This document shows, one piece after another, positions 35,199 to 44,433 of a stretch of DNA of 64,000 nt. Below the pieces are notes generated by a model. It did not search any database, was not told the origin of the DNA, and saw nothing but the letters and a program-made list of their open reading frames with translations. Position 1 is the first letter of the stretch. Every line of letters begins with the position of its first letter. The translations under genes and the position numbers were made by a program. The DNA comes from Actinomycetes bacterium (GTDB lineage Bacteria > Actinomycetota > Acidimicrobiia > Acidimicrobiales > Ilumatobacteraceae), in assembly GCA_014190235.1 (NCBI GenBank), contig BJGC01000002.1:1-64000 (forward strand). The letters are read 5' to 3'.

Positions 35199-36509
35199 TC
35201 AGGAGATGCCGTCACGCCGTGGGTTCTCTTCTCTTTCAAGGACGGGAGACACCCGAACTCTGCGAATTCGGCGACCTTCTACTTCTTCCGCCACAAACTT
35301 CCAGCCATCAAAATCGATTGATTCACCGATCCGCGGGACATGCTCAAGTGTCGCAAACACAAAACCTCCGACCGTGTCCCAATCTTCATCTGGTAATTCA
35401 AGATCAAACTGTTCGTTAAAGTCCGAAATGCTCATCGCACCATCAACCAAAAACTCGCCGTTTGATAAAGATCTCACCATCAGGTCTTCGTCGTCATGTT
35501 CGTCAATAATGTCGCCCACAAGTTCTTCAAGACAGTCTTCAAGGGTGACGAGGCCCACAATGCTGCCGTACTCATCAGCAACAATGGCAAGATGGAAATG
35601 GTCACGTTGCATTTCGCGCATCAGTTTTGAGACCGGCTTGTTTTCGGGAATAACAGTCGCAGGTCTCACGACAGCTGACACCAAACTCTCTCCGAGACCT
35701 TTTCGTTCGTGTTGCATCAAGTCTTTTGCAAAAGCAAGTCCAAGCACATCTTCGTTTCCGTCTTCGTCCTCGATTAAAACCGGAAGACGACTTACGCCAT
35801 GCTCAAAGGCCTCATCTAGTGCGTTTTTGATCGTTGTTTGATTCGTGACGCTCACAAAATCCGGACGGGGTTTCATTATTTCGCGCACGATAGTGTCACC
35901 AAACTCAATGACGGACTCAATGAGTTCTCTTTCTTCATGTTCAATCACTTCGTCATGTGCTGCTGCTTCGACAATTCCGAGAAATTCTTGTTCCCCGACA
36001 AAAGGTCCCTGTTTTAAGCCCTTGCCTTTCACGATGATGTTCGTGAGACCGATTAAACTTCGTGACACCAGTCTGAGTGGCGCCGAGGCGACCAGAAAAG
36101 ATGCCGGCCTTGACGTCATCAGTGCCGCTCTCTCTGGATTCAAAATCGCATAGGTCTTAGGAACTGCCTCCGCGAGAACAAAAAACACTACGACGTTCAG
36201 CACGACACCCACGGCGACTCCGGCTGCTCCGAACAAATGCCCTGCGACCACGCCAGTGAGTGTTGCTTGGACAGTCTGTGACACGTTGACAGCCAACAAC
36301 AGCGGGTTTACCCAGTTCTCTGGGTGCGTCACGAGATTGACTAGTGCCTCACCACCACGCGCTCCAGATTCTGCGAGTGCATTCGCCTTCGGACGTGTTA
36401 TCCGAGACAACCCCATCTCGGCAATCGATAAAAAGATTAGAAACAGCAACAGCACAAAAATGACGACCAGCATCCAAGTATCTGAAGTACGCAAACTTTG
36501 AGCAATCAT
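35199..36509 (-). CDS. CNNM/CorC-like membrane protein with CBS domains
   Basis: The 436-residue protein of the hemolysin-C/CorC type has a DUF21 transmembrane part (about 1-190; FVLLLFLIFLSIAEMGLSRI, NPLLLAVNVSQTVQATLTG, VVLNVVVFFVLAEAVPK), two CBS domains (about 205-330; MKPRPDFVSVTN, LGLAFAKDLM) and a C-terminal CorC/HlyC domain (GEFLVDGAMSISDFNEQF...DTVGGFV). Family members are linked to magnesium or cobalt export. The ATG at 36509 overlaps the ybeY stop (ATGA), which rules out the longer frame starting inside ybeY. phoH-ybeY-corC is a widely conserved gene order. Confidence 0.93.
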   Translation of the reverse strand: MIAQSLRTSDTWMLVVIFVLLLFLIFLSIAEMGLSRITRPKANALAESGARGGEALVNLVTHPENWVNPLLLAVNVSQTVQATLTGVVAGHLFGAAGVAVGVVLNVVVFFVLAEAVPKTYAILNPERAALMTSRPASFLVASAPLRLVSRSLIGLTNIIVKGKGLKQGPFVGEQEFLGIVEAAAHDEVIEHEERELIESVIEFGDTIVREIMKPRPDFVSVTNQTTIKNALDEAFEHGVSRLPVLIEDEDGNEDVLGLAFAKDLMQHERKGLGESLVSAVVRPATVIPENKPVSKLMREMQRDHFHLAIVADEYGSIVGLVTLEDCLEELVGDIIDEHDDEDLMVRSLSNGEFLVDGAMSISDFNEQFDLELPDEDWDTVGGFVFATLEHVPRIGESIDFDGWKFVAEEVEGRRIRRVRVSPVLEREENPRRDGIS

Positions 36510-37099
36510 TTGACGTGTTCCTGTCGAAAGGTAATTGGTGCAGGACCATTCCAATGATGCTTTTGGAGGATATCAAGTTCTCTGTTGCGCATTATCTGTG
36601 CATCAACTTCGATTTCATGGTCGTGTCCCAAGATATGCAAAATGCCGTGTACAAGTAGGAGCGCAAGTTCATCATCATAGGTGCCTGCGTGCGTTGCCGA
36701 TTGTGCATGCGCCACGCTAGGGCAGATCAGGACATCTCCAAGCAGGAGTGGAATATCGCTTGTGTCATACTGCGACTGCGATGGACTGTGCGTGATCGCA
36801 CCTGGGCCCTGCGAAATCACCAATTCCGTAGCGTCGATTGGAAATGCGAGCACATCGGTCGGGCCGGACTTGCCCATATATTGGCTGTTGAGATCAGCCA
36901 TTGCTTGTTCGTCGATAAACATCACGGACAACTCAACACCGCCCCTGATTCCTTCCTCGGTGAGAGTGGCAAGACTGAGCAAACGCCAGCGCGATAGATC
37001 GATGTCGCCGAAAGTCTGTTCATCAACACAGAATATTTCTGGCACACCATCGCCGCCAGAGCGACGGCGGCTTGCGATCTTAGGTTTACCATCATCCAT
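36506..37099 (-). CDS. ybeY: Endoribonuclease YbeY
   Basis: YbeY is a metal-dependent RNase for 16S rRNA 3' processing and ribosome quality control. The 197-residue protein carries the zinc motif LLVHGILHILGHDHE (three His) and the upstream MADLNSQYMGKSGPTDVLAFPID. A serine/glutamine-rich insert (SPSQSQYDTSD) sits before LLLGDVLICPSVA. About 25 extra residues at the N-terminus are rich in Lys and Arg. The ATG at 37099 overlaps phoH by 8 bases; the longer frame inside phoH is unlikely. Confidence 0.93.
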   Translation of the reverse strand: MDDGKPKIASRRRSGGDGVPEIFCVDEQTFGDIDLSRWRLLSLATLTEEGIRGGVELSVMFIDEQAMADLNSQYMGKSGPTDVLAFPIDATELVISQGPGAITHSPSQSQYDTSDIPLLLGDVLICPSVAHAQSATHAGTYDDELALLLVHGILHILGHDHEIEVDAQIMRNRELDILQKHHWNGPAPITFRQEHVK

Positions 37100-38084
37100 T
37101 TGTTGAAGGTTTTCTTGATGCCGTGGTTGATTTGCGCGCACTGTCACGCTCATACGCAGCCACAATGTCGGCGACAATTTTATGTCTGACAATGTCAGAT
37201 CCGTCAAGATGGACAAAAGTTAATCCATCAACGTCGCCAAGCAGTTGCTCGAGACTTGCTAATCCACTTCGTCCATCCGGAATATCTACTTGAGTGACAT
37301 CGCCAGTCACTACAACTTTTGAACCAAAACCAATACGAGTAAGAAACATTTTCATTTGTTCAGGTGTCGTATTTTGTGCTTCATCTAAAATAATAAATGA
37401 GTTATTTAAGGTTCGCCCGCGCATGAACGCCAGCGGTGCGACCTCAACGGTTTGTTTCTCGATTAACTTCTGCATACTTTCGGCATCGACCATGTCGTGC
37501 AATGCGTCGTAGAGCGGACGCAAATACGGATCGATCTTGGCCATGAGATCGCCGGGCAGAAATCCGAGTCGCTCCCCCGCCTCAACCGCTGGTCTGGTCA
37601 AAATGATTCGCTGCACTTGATGAGAAAGCAGCGCTTGCACCGCCATCGCAACTGCGAGCCAACTTTTTCCAGTTCCGGCAGGACCAATTCCGAATGTGAT
37701 CGTGTGATCACGAATCGCATCAACATAACGTTTTTGCCCAGCCGATTTTGGCCGAACCATGCGACCCTGCGCACCTTTCAAAATATCGCTTGTCAGGATT
37801 TCACTCGGACGTTGCTCGGCACGCACCATAACGATGCTGCGATTAAGAACGGCCACATCAATTCTTTCGCCTCGCTGCAACAACAGCACGAGTTCTTCAA
37901 AAAGTTTTCCAACTTGATGAGCTCGCGCTCCGCTCAGCTCAACTTCATTTCCGCGCACGGAGATTGCGACATCGGGGAACGCGTCTTCTATTATGCGCAG
38001 GAACTGATCTCGATGGCCCAGTAATTCAGCTACAAGATGGACGCCTGGGATCACAACGGAACTGGTGGGAACGGTTGTGGTCAT
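37092..38084 (-). CDS. phoH: PhoH-like ATPase (YbeZ)
   Basis: The 330-residue protein has an N-terminal KH-like segment and a PhoH ATPase domain: Walker A GPAGTGKSWLAVA, TRPAVEAGERLGFLPGDLMAKIDPYLRPLYDAL, Walker B FIILDEAQNTTPEQMKMFLTR, and VVTGDVTQVDIP. It is thought to act in RNA handling with YbeY, its coupled neighbour. It starts at ATG 38084. The 154 bases between it and the divergent GGDEF-EAL gene hold no recognisable RNA or c-di-GMP riboswitch. Confidence 0.95.
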   Translation of the reverse strand: MTTTVPTSSVVIPGVHLVAELLGHRDQFLRIIEDAFPDVAISVRGNEVELSGARAHQVGKLFEELVLLLQRGERIDVAVLNRSIVMVRAEQRPSEILTSDILKGAQGRMVRPKSAGQKRYVDAIRDHTITFGIGPAGTGKSWLAVAMAVQALLSHQVQRIILTRPAVEAGERLGFLPGDLMAKIDPYLRPLYDALHDMVDAESMQKLIEKQTVEVAPLAFMRGRTLNNSFIILDEAQNTTPEQMKMFLTRIGFGSKVVVTGDVTQVDIPDGRSGLASLEQLLGDVDGLTFVHLDGSDIVRHKIVADIVAAYERDSARKSTTASRKPSTNG

Positions 38085-38238
38085 GTCTTCTCAGACTACA
38101 GACCAAAACCTCTCGCGTATGAAAATCTCCCCACATCTGAAGGTAGCCAGCCAAAGAAGCCGGCTTCCCCCAAGCGCCTAGACGCCCAACGCGAACAAAA
38201 ACAAGCCCACACCCCCCTCGCAGTGGCAGGATGTCAAA

Positions 38239-40512
38239 GTGCGAAAGGCGTTGACATTGTCGTCGTGGGGTCTTTTCGTGGCAGGCAGCGGGCTAGCCGT
38301 GGCTCATCTTTTCGTTGATGCTGACCTCGGTGAAACATTTGCTGATGTTGCGGCGATTCAGGTGTTGCTTGTCTGTGTCGCTAGCGCTGTCCTTCTTCGA
38401 ACGACAGTTGCCATTTGGCTCAGCGCGATGACTGTTGCTGGCTTGGCCGTGGCTCAACAAACAATTGGCACCTCATATCCCGACAACATTGACTGGAGCG
38501 TTGCTGCCCAGACCTGCTCTCTGGCGCTACAGATACTTCTCATATTATGTCTGGGTCTTGTCGTTCGCGAGAGGTTGGGATCTGATACTCGTGACGTGTT
38601 CGGTGACAGCCTCATCGTGGGCCTTGGGGTTTGGCTTGTTGTTTGGGTGACGCTTCTGCAACCTTCACTCAATAATAGTTCTGAGACTGTTCTTGTTAAT
38701 GGCTTGCGCGGTAGCTCGATTGCGCTCAGTATCATCGTTCTTTTTTTATTAGCAATCCTTTTGTTTTCAGATGTAATGAACACTGCAGCCGTCGCTTTTA
38801 TCTGCGTGGCATTTATCTTTCGGTTTTCAGCAGATGTCATGCGCTCCTACAACGCCCGTGGCGGCAGGACGTTCGAACTCAAGATTCTTGATGCTGTATA
38901 TATTGCATTTCTTTTTATGATTTCAGCAGCAATACTGCATCCGAGCATCCTTTCTATAGGCAAAGCAAATCCTCGTCGCCAACTGCCACCGCTTTTGACG
39001 CGACTTGTTACGACAACTATTTCTCTCGTAGTCCCGGTTTTAGTTCTCGCCATTACTGACTCCAAAGATGCCACGGATCGACTTGTTCGTACTATCTCAG
39101 TTGTTGTCCTTGCTATTTCTGTTACTACTCGCGTCATACAGAGTGTTCGGGCTAACGCCGTCGCTCAGACCACTCTGCTCCACAATGCCCTCATGGACGC
39201 CTTGACTGGACTTCCAAACAGGACGCTCATGCTTCAACACATCACGACAGCACTTGAACTCTCCGGCGTTAATAAAACTCAGCCAACGGTGCTGTTTATT
39301 GACATCGATCGTTTTAAAAATATCAATGACAGCCTGGGACACTCGGCTGGCGACGATGTTCTAACAGCAGTCGCTCAACGTCTGGCTAATGCAGTTCCGT
39401 CACATGCTCTCGTAGGTCGAATATCAGGCGATGAGTTCGTCGTCCTTGATGGTCTTACCAGTACGACGACTCAATCTGTCTTGCTCGCAGAAAAAGTCTT
39501 GGATGCTTTTCGCGAACCTCTCGCCGTTCGACCAGGCGATATGTTTGTTTCAGCAAGTGTCGGAGTGGCAACGGCCCCTGCCAATATTCCCATGACCGCA
39601 GAAGACCTGATGCGAAATGCAGATACGGCCATGTATCGCGCTAAAGATGCTGGTCGCAACTGTATTGCTCTTTTTGATGAGTCAATGCTTGAGCGCATTA
39701 CTCAAAGACTGCTGGTAGAGACTGCGCTCTATCGGGCCCTGGAACGAAAAGAATTGCGCCTCGTGCATCAACCGATTGTTGATGTTGAACTCGGACTAGT
39801 CATCGGCTTTGAGGCCCTGATGCGTTGGGATCGCACAGAAGGTGGAACGGTTCCGCCGGCAGAGTTCATTCCAATTGCTGAAGAAACTGGAACGATTGTG
39901 CCGATCGGTTCTTGGGCCATCCTTGATGCACTCACCCATTTACGCCACTGGATTGACAGTGGCTCTTGCGGTCTACACGCCACTATGTCTGTCAATGTAT
40001 CCCCGCGACAACTTCATGACCCTAACTTCGTTTCGGTCGTCAAAGAAGCACTGATGCGTTCTGGTATCCCGCCACATCAGTTATGGCTTGAGATGACAGA
40101 GAGCGTGATGGTCACCGAGCCAGAACAAGCACTCACTGCGCTAAATCGTCTTGTTGCGCTTGGCGTTCGAATCGCTATTGATGACTTCGGAACAGGTTAT
40201 TCATCACTTTCCCTGCTGCAACGCTTCCCAATCCAACGCATCAAAATTGATAGAGCGTTTGTTCACGACATTGTCAACAATCGTGATACTCAATCGCTCG
40301 TGCGCACGATCATTGCCATGGGTCAGGCGCTTAATCTCGAACTTGTGGCAGAGGGAGTCGAAACTCCCGAACAACTTCGAATCCTTGGCGAGATGAACTG
40401 CACTAAGGCACAGGGTTTCTTGATCAGTCATCCAGTGCCTGTTGAGGCGGTGCCCTCAACAGTTGTTGCGCTTGAGGATCTCTCTGAATGGAACCGTATT
40501 ACTCAGAAGTGA
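38239..40512 (+). CDS. Membrane GGDEF-EAL cyclic-di-GMP protein
   Basis: The 757-residue protein has an N-terminal integral membrane part with about eight hydrophobic segments (1-300), a GGDEF domain (about 315-480) and an EAL domain (about 495-745). The GGDEF signature reads SGDEF (396-400), a variant often still active; no RxxD inhibitory site is seen at the expected place. The EAL domain looks complete: EALMR (525-529), NVSPRQL, EMTES, DDFGTGYSSL, KIDRAFV, EGVET. It could make and break cyclic-di-GMP; net activity is unknown. The start is GTG 38239, as the nearby ATG at 38231 is out of frame and soon stops. Its last 14 bases overlap the convergent sulfatase-fold gene. Confidence 0.93.
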   Translation: MRKALTLSSWGLFVAGSGLAVAHLFVDADLGETFADVAAIQVLLVCVASAVLLRTTVAIWLSAMTVAGLAVAQQTIGTSYPDNIDWSVAAQTCSLALQILLILCLGLVVRERLGSDTRDVFGDSLIVGLGVWLVVWVTLLQPSLNNSSETVLVNGLRGSSIALSIIVLFLLAILLFSDVMNTAAVAFICVAFIFRFSADVMRSYNARGGRTFELKILDAVYIAFLFMISAAILHPSILSIGKANPRRQLPPLLTRLVTTTISLVVPVLVLAITDSKDATDRLVRTISVVVLAISVTTRVIQSVRANAVAQTTLLHNALMDALTGLPNRTLMLQHITTALELSGVNKTQPTVLFIDIDRFKNINDSLGHSAGDDVLTAVAQRLANAVPSHALVGRISGDEFVVLDGLTSTTTQSVLLAEKVLDAFREPLAVRPGDMFVSASVGVATAPANIPMTAEDLMRNADTAMYRAKDAGRNCIALFDESMLERITQRLLVETALYRALERKELRLVHQPIVDVELGLVIGFEALMRWDRTEGGTVPPAEFIPIAEETGTIVPIGSWAILDALTHLRHWIDSGSCGLHATMSVNVSPRQLHDPNFVSVVKEALMRSGIPPHQLWLEMTESVMVTEPEQALTALNRLVALGVRIAIDDFGTGYSSLSLLQRFPIQRIKIDRAFVHDIVNNRDTQSLVRTIIAMGQALNLELVAEGVETPEQLRILGEMNCTKAQGFLISHPVPVEAVPSTVVALEDLSEWNRITQK

Positions 40513-42586
40513 CAGCTCCGTTAGGTGACGGCACACCAGCACTGGTGATGGCTCCTGTCTCGCCGTTATACACGAGCATTTCTACTTTGTGTTTTCCGGC
40601 GGTCAAAAGTGAATAGTCAATGACGGCCAAAAAGCCAAAATATACGCTTCCGTTGCCAAACTCTCCGACCACTCCAGCAGCAACGCCATCGACAACCAAA
40701 ATACCCTCAGAACCTTCCGGAAGAGGTTCGTTGAGCAATACTCCGCCCTGAACAGTGACTGGAGCGAATGACCCTCGCTCGGGTTTACTTACAGTAAATT
40801 CTTCTGGATGATTAAGCACCCATCGCGCCACAACTGAGGGGCCCATTGGCTTGGGCGAAGGCAGACCAATCAAGTCGCTTGTCGCTCCGACTGCTGCAAT
40901 GCGTCGAGCTGCTCCGACATTGGTCACAACATCTGAGTAATACTGCACACGAGCAAGCAAATCATCAAAGCCCGTGTCAAGGGAACCGAATTGTCCGGTT
41001 GCAGACTCAATTGGCCTCCCACTGCGCGCAGGACATGAAGACTTGAGGCTACTACCGCTGAATTTCCAGTCGGCCTTCACTCCCAATACATCTGCGATTG
41101 TGGGTAGCAGGTCTAAGTTTGATGTCGCACAATCAGAGACGATTGCTTCTTGTTGATCAGGGTATTTAATAAACGTTGCAACTCGGTAGATGTCATTAAC
41201 GAGATCCATATCTTCAAGAGTTGATTGACGCTGTGCCTGACCAGGCACAAACGAAATCCCATGATCCGCGGTCACAACAAGAAGCATCTTGTCCCAGACC
41301 CCTTTTTCTTTCAGAGTGTTGATTGCGCGCAAGATCGTGGCATCTGTTGCAACCATCTGATTTAAATACCTCTGATAATTATCGCGAGTCGCATCATTAT
41401 TTGGCGGATTATCTGTGCTTTTGTCTACGGGCATTTGAGTTATTCGCTCATCAGGAGTCAAATACCACGGCGCATGAGGCATGAGTACATGAACCACCTG
41501 CACAGATGGTCCGGGTGCTTGAACAAGACGGTCAACTGCAGTCGTGAGCGAGTCCAGCTGTCCGAGAGGCCCCTGTTTGAGTTGACCGACAAAGCGAGAT
41601 GCAACAGCATCAAAGCCTCCCCAGCCGTGATTCGTTGCCGGCAAATGTCGGGCGGTGCGACTTGGCAGCACACGTTGTCCATACACCACAAAAACATCAT
41701 GAAAGAACTTCTTAAAACGATCGAAATTGAACGATGTCTTCAGTTCAGCCGTCTGAGTGCACACACTCGTTGGACACATACTTGTCACAGGCTCTATCCC
41801 ATCGACCTCAAGACTTTTGCCTAGTAACGTAAAAATATTCTGTGGATGCGTCTGCAGAAAAGGTGCATCATTTTTGCGAGGGGTCTTCGAAGCCAAGATT
41901 CCCGGAACTGCTTGATGAGTAAAATTTGAAACTGAGGCATTGTTTCGATACCACGTTGAGGATTTCTGCAGGGCAGCAAAACCAGGAAACCGTTCGGTAT
42001 TGATATTGCCGTCTACCCCTAGTAAGGAATATAAAGGTAACTCGTCAAGAATAATTTCAAGGACTGGTATATCTGGGTGCTCGACTGTGATATCTGCGAG
42101 CTTTGCGGTGCTTGGTAGCAAAATTGGTTGTGCCTGGACCACAAATAAGCCCACAGAGGCAATACTCACGACCGAAAGCAGCGACAACCACTGCCGCAAA
42201 CCACTTGATACATCGTATAGACGGCAGAGCAATAGCGCTAGAACCAGCGCTAGCGGATACACGACAAAGTCGTTGCTCACGTTCAACGTATTGAGCACTG
42301 CACCAAAGAACATCGTGGCGAAAACTCCGACAAGAACAAGGTGAACAGAATTACTCACCACGGTTCCAAAGAGGCGAGAAAACCGCTCTATCAGTGCAGC
42401 GATGGATGCAGGAAGAAAAACTATTACAACTGCAAAGAGCAGAACACTGAGCCGATTGAATTTTGCTGCCGAAAATATGGTCAGATTGTTTCCGTACAGA
42501 TCCAAGATTGGCTGACCAATCGCCAGTGCTGACAACGTCAGATATGTGACAAAACGGCCTCTTAACACGTGTCTAATCTGCCACAA
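40499..42586 (-). CDS. Sulfatase-fold (alkaline phosphatase superfamily) membrane transferase-like protein 1
   Basis: The 695-residue protein has about five N-terminal transmembrane segments (1-155), including the signature AIGQPILDLYGNNLTIF, then an extracytoplasmic alkaline phosphatase-type domain. Metal-site candidates are Asp181/Glu182 in ILDELPL, Thr223 in NFTHQAVPGI, and TADHGISF near the end of the fold; HAPWYL supplies another His. No Cys-x-Pro-x-Arg sulfatase motif is present. The Thr five residues before the Val-Pro pair's Pro matches the nucleophile position of EptA-type phosphoethanolamine transferases. A C-terminal beta-rich region (about 610-690) holds LPEGSEGILVVDGVAAGVVGEF split across strands. 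Two paralogues lie at 59408-63785. Likely envelope modification; the donor group is unknown. Confidence 0.85.
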   Translation of the reverse strand: MWQIRHVLRGRFVTYLTLSALAIGQPILDLYGNNLTIFSAAKFNRLSVLLFAVVIVFLPASIAALIERFSRLFGTVVSNSVHLVLVGVFATMFFGAVLNTLNVSNDFVVYPLALVLALLLCRLYDVSSGLRQWLSLLSVVSIASVGLFVVQAQPILLPSTAKLADITVEHPDIPVLEIILDELPLYSLLGVDGNINTERFPGFAALQKSSTWYRNNASVSNFTHQAVPGILASKTPRKNDAPFLQTHPQNIFTLLGKSLEVDGIEPVTSMCPTSVCTQTAELKTSFNFDRFKKFFHDVFVVYGQRVLPSRTARHLPATNHGWGGFDAVASRFVGQLKQGPLGQLDSLTTAVDRLVQAPGPSVQVVHVLMPHAPWYLTPDERITQMPVDKSTDNPPNNDATRDNYQRYLNQMVATDATILRAINTLKEKGVWDKMLLVVTADHGISFVPGQAQRQSTLEDMDLVNDIYRVATFIKYPDQQEAIVSDCATSNLDLLPTIADVLGVKADWKFSGSSLKSSCPARSGRPIESATGQFGSLDTGFDDLLARVQYYSDVVTNVGAARRIAAVGATSDLIGLPSPKPMGPSVVARWVLNHPEEFTVSKPERGSFAPVTVQGGVLLNEPLPEGSEGILVVDGVAAGVVGEFGNGSVYFGFLAVIDYSLLTAGKHKVEMLVYNGETGAITSAGVPSPNGAVTSE

Positions 42587-42653
42587 AACGGCAGGGACAG
42601 CCCAGTTTCACAAAATGCTCATGCAAAGACCTTGAGAGTGCCACACTTGCTCT

Positions 42654-43454
42654 GTGAAATATCTGCGTACTTGTACTGGGGTACTGCTTGTTGTCCTTGG
42701 ACTAAGTGCTGTGGCACCCCAGGTGCGAGCACAAAGCAGCTCACTGTGCCATGAGCCGACGCCCCGCGCTCGATCATCGGACCCTACGACTACGACGTCT
42801 AGCACCACGACAACAACAAGCGTGCCAAAGACAACGTTCTCATCGCAAACACTTTTTTTTCTGGGTGACAGTCTGTCGATTGGCACAGAAGTAATCGGCA
42901 AGATGTCTGCAAAATTGCTCGAACTTGGCATATGGAGCAGAATTATCGCTGACTGCAAAATAGGTCGCACGATTACGGGTGGTGCCAACGATCTTCAAAA
43001 ACGACTTGCAAAAACACGCAGTATCACTGCAATCGTCGTTGCATTGGGCACTAACGACCTGCAGTCAAGAACCGAGTCCGCATACCCCAGGTTTGCCATC
43101 GACCTTATGATGGCTCAGGCTCAGGGACTTCCAGTGCTGTGGGTCAATATTGCCTACGACAAAAAACTTCATCCCGATTACGACCGTCGAGCTCAAAAGT
43201 TTAATAAAGCACTTCTACTAGCGCGCTCAACGTATCCCAATCTCTATGTAGCGAAATGGTATGACGCCGCTTCGAATCGCTTCTCAAAGTACGAACGAGA
43301 CGGACTCCATCTTTTACCAGGCGGCTATCGGGATCGCACCGCATTCTTAGTGCCCACCATCTCGCGATTCTGGACGAAATACCTTCGCGTCACCCCAACA
43401 ACCCCGACTGCTTTGTCAACACTTCACGGAAGTAGTGTCGCTCTATCATATTGA
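42654..43454 (+). CDS. Secreted SGNH/GDSL hydrolase
   Basis: The 266-residue protein starts at GTG with a signal peptide (MKYLRTCTGVLLVVLGLSAV, cleavage near Ala26) and a Thr/Ser-rich linker. The SGNH fold has block I FFLGDSLSIGTEV (Ser nucleophile), block III VVALGTNDL and block V ERDGLHLLPGGY with the Asp-His pair. A Gly for block II is likely in IGRTITGGANDL. Such enzymes are esterases, often removing acetyl groups from wall or surface glycans. It diverges from sulfatase-fold protein 1 and stands next to a lipid-synthase-like gene, suggesting cell-surface work. Confidence 0.85.
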   Translation: MKYLRTCTGVLLVVLGLSAVAPQVRAQSSSLCHEPTPRARSSDPTTTTSSTTTTTSVPKTTFSSQTLFFLGDSLSIGTEVIGKMSAKLLELGIWSRIIADCKIGRTITGGANDLQKRLAKTRSITAIVVALGTNDLQSRTESAYPRFAIDLMMAQAQGLPVLWVNIAYDKKLHPDYDRRAQKFNKALLLARSTYPNLYVAKWYDAASNRFSKYERDGLHLLPGGYRDRTAFLVPTISRFWTKYLRVTPTTPTALSTLHGSSVALSY

Positions 43455-43463
43455 ATCGACTAC

Positions 43464-43973
43464 GTGTCCTGCGTAGTCGTGCCGATTGCGTTAATGATAA
43501 AGCTTGAAGTACTTCCGCCCCACACTCAAATTTGGATTGCTGCACTCATGATTTTCACCTCGGCATTGTGGTTTGCTCGAACAGACCAAGAAACTCCCGA
43601 CGTGTGGTTTAATGGTTTTCCTGCCGGCTGGAACATTGTGGTACCGACATTTATTATCTTGGGAACCGATCAGCAAATTGCCGGGCTAATTGTCGTTGCT
43701 CTTGGCCTTTCGCAACTCACCTACATTGCGTTTCCCCATATCGTAAGAGTGCGGGCAATGCGCAAAGTTACCTACACAGCGACTGCTCTGTATTTGGTAG
43801 CACTTACAATTGCATCGGCGACCTACCCCAATAGTCCGTCCTGGACACATTTTGCCCTCTATCTAGGTCCGACTTATTTGGCCGCAATTGTGGTGTGGCG
43901 AACCTGGTTCAGCCAACACACAATTTTTAGTCAATCTGTTATAGGTTTTGATGTTGATGACATCAATTGCTGA
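43464..43973 (+). CDS. C-terminal half of a phosphatidylcholine synthase-like membrane protein
   Basis: The 169-residue protein has about five transmembrane segments and resembles the second half of bacterial phosphatidylcholine synthase (Pcs): an acidic RTDQETPDVWFNGFPAGWN stretch matching the Pcs DEYFFSGFP..WN region, a long membrane span, and PHIVRVRAMRKVT matching HPVRVKRLR. The CDP-alcohol transferase motif (DGxxAR...GxxxDxxxD), which lies in the first half of Pcs, is absent, and the space upstream is filled by the SGNH gene. It begins at GTG 43464, right after that gene, with a second candidate at ATG 43494. It may be a decayed gene, half of a split enzyme or a repurposed membrane protein. 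Confidence 0.65.
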   Translation: MSCVVVPIALMIKLEVLPPHTQIWIAALMIFTSALWFARTDQETPDVWFNGFPAGWNIVVPTFIILGTDQQIAGLIVVALGLSQLTYIAFPHIVRVRAMRKVTYTATALYLVALTIASATYPNSPSWTHFALYLGPTYLAAIVVWRTWFSQHTIFSQSVIGFDVDDINC

Positions 43974-44433
43974 CATACCCACCGCTAAGACACCTTCAGG
44001 CGGTTACGGATCAGTTATGCCACCAGCAGTTCTTGCTTTTTGCTCTGACTCACTCGCAGAGGATATTCCAGACCTGCGCGGAATCTGGAAAGTCATCGAC
44101 GCACTATCAAACGGCCAAAAGTTGCCTCACACGTTTCCTATCTGGAACCATCGCGAGCGCATTGAGCAGGCCGCCAATCGAGTGGTCATCACCGGCGGTG
44201 GCGTTGTCCATGACATGATCGCAGACGCAACATTTGAAAATGGTCTGGACGACGTGATGGTCGCAGACTTTACGACTCCACTTGTTGTCGCAGCATCATA
44301 TGAAAATGACGTACTTGTACTGCGACCTAAAGATATGCCCGGTGTCGAAGTTCGTCGCTGGCTTGAGGGCAGCCATCTGATGTGGCAATATCACAATGTC
44401 TTTACCGCTCGTTTAGAGCGGGTCGTCGACTAG
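43951..44433 (+). CDS. Unknown protein
   Basis: The 160-residue protein is not recognised. It begins at ATG 43951 (another ATG two codons on) and overlaps the previous gene by 23 bases. There is no signal peptide or membrane segment. Notable patches are DLRGIWKVIDAL, WNHRERIEQAANRVVITGGGVVHDMIADATFENGLDDV and RPKDMPGVEVRRWLEGSHLMWQYHNVFTARLERV, split here across separate parts of the chain, which read like alternating beta strands of a small barrel (a lipocalin-like or similar fold is a guess). Its TAG shares bases CTAG with the stop of the convergent esterase gene. Confidence 0.65.
   Translation: MLMTSIADIPTAKTPSGGYGSVMPPAVLAFCSDSLAEDIPDLRGIWKVIDALSNGQKLPHTFPIWNHRERIEQAANRVVITGGGVVHDMIADATFENGLDDVMVADFTTPLVVAASYENDVLVLRPKDMPGVEVRRWLEGSHLMWQYHNVFTARLERVVD

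Noticed and set aside
38085-38238. c-di-GMP riboswitch before the GGDEF-EAL gene
   Set aside because: No recognisable conserved riboswitch core or paired arms were found.
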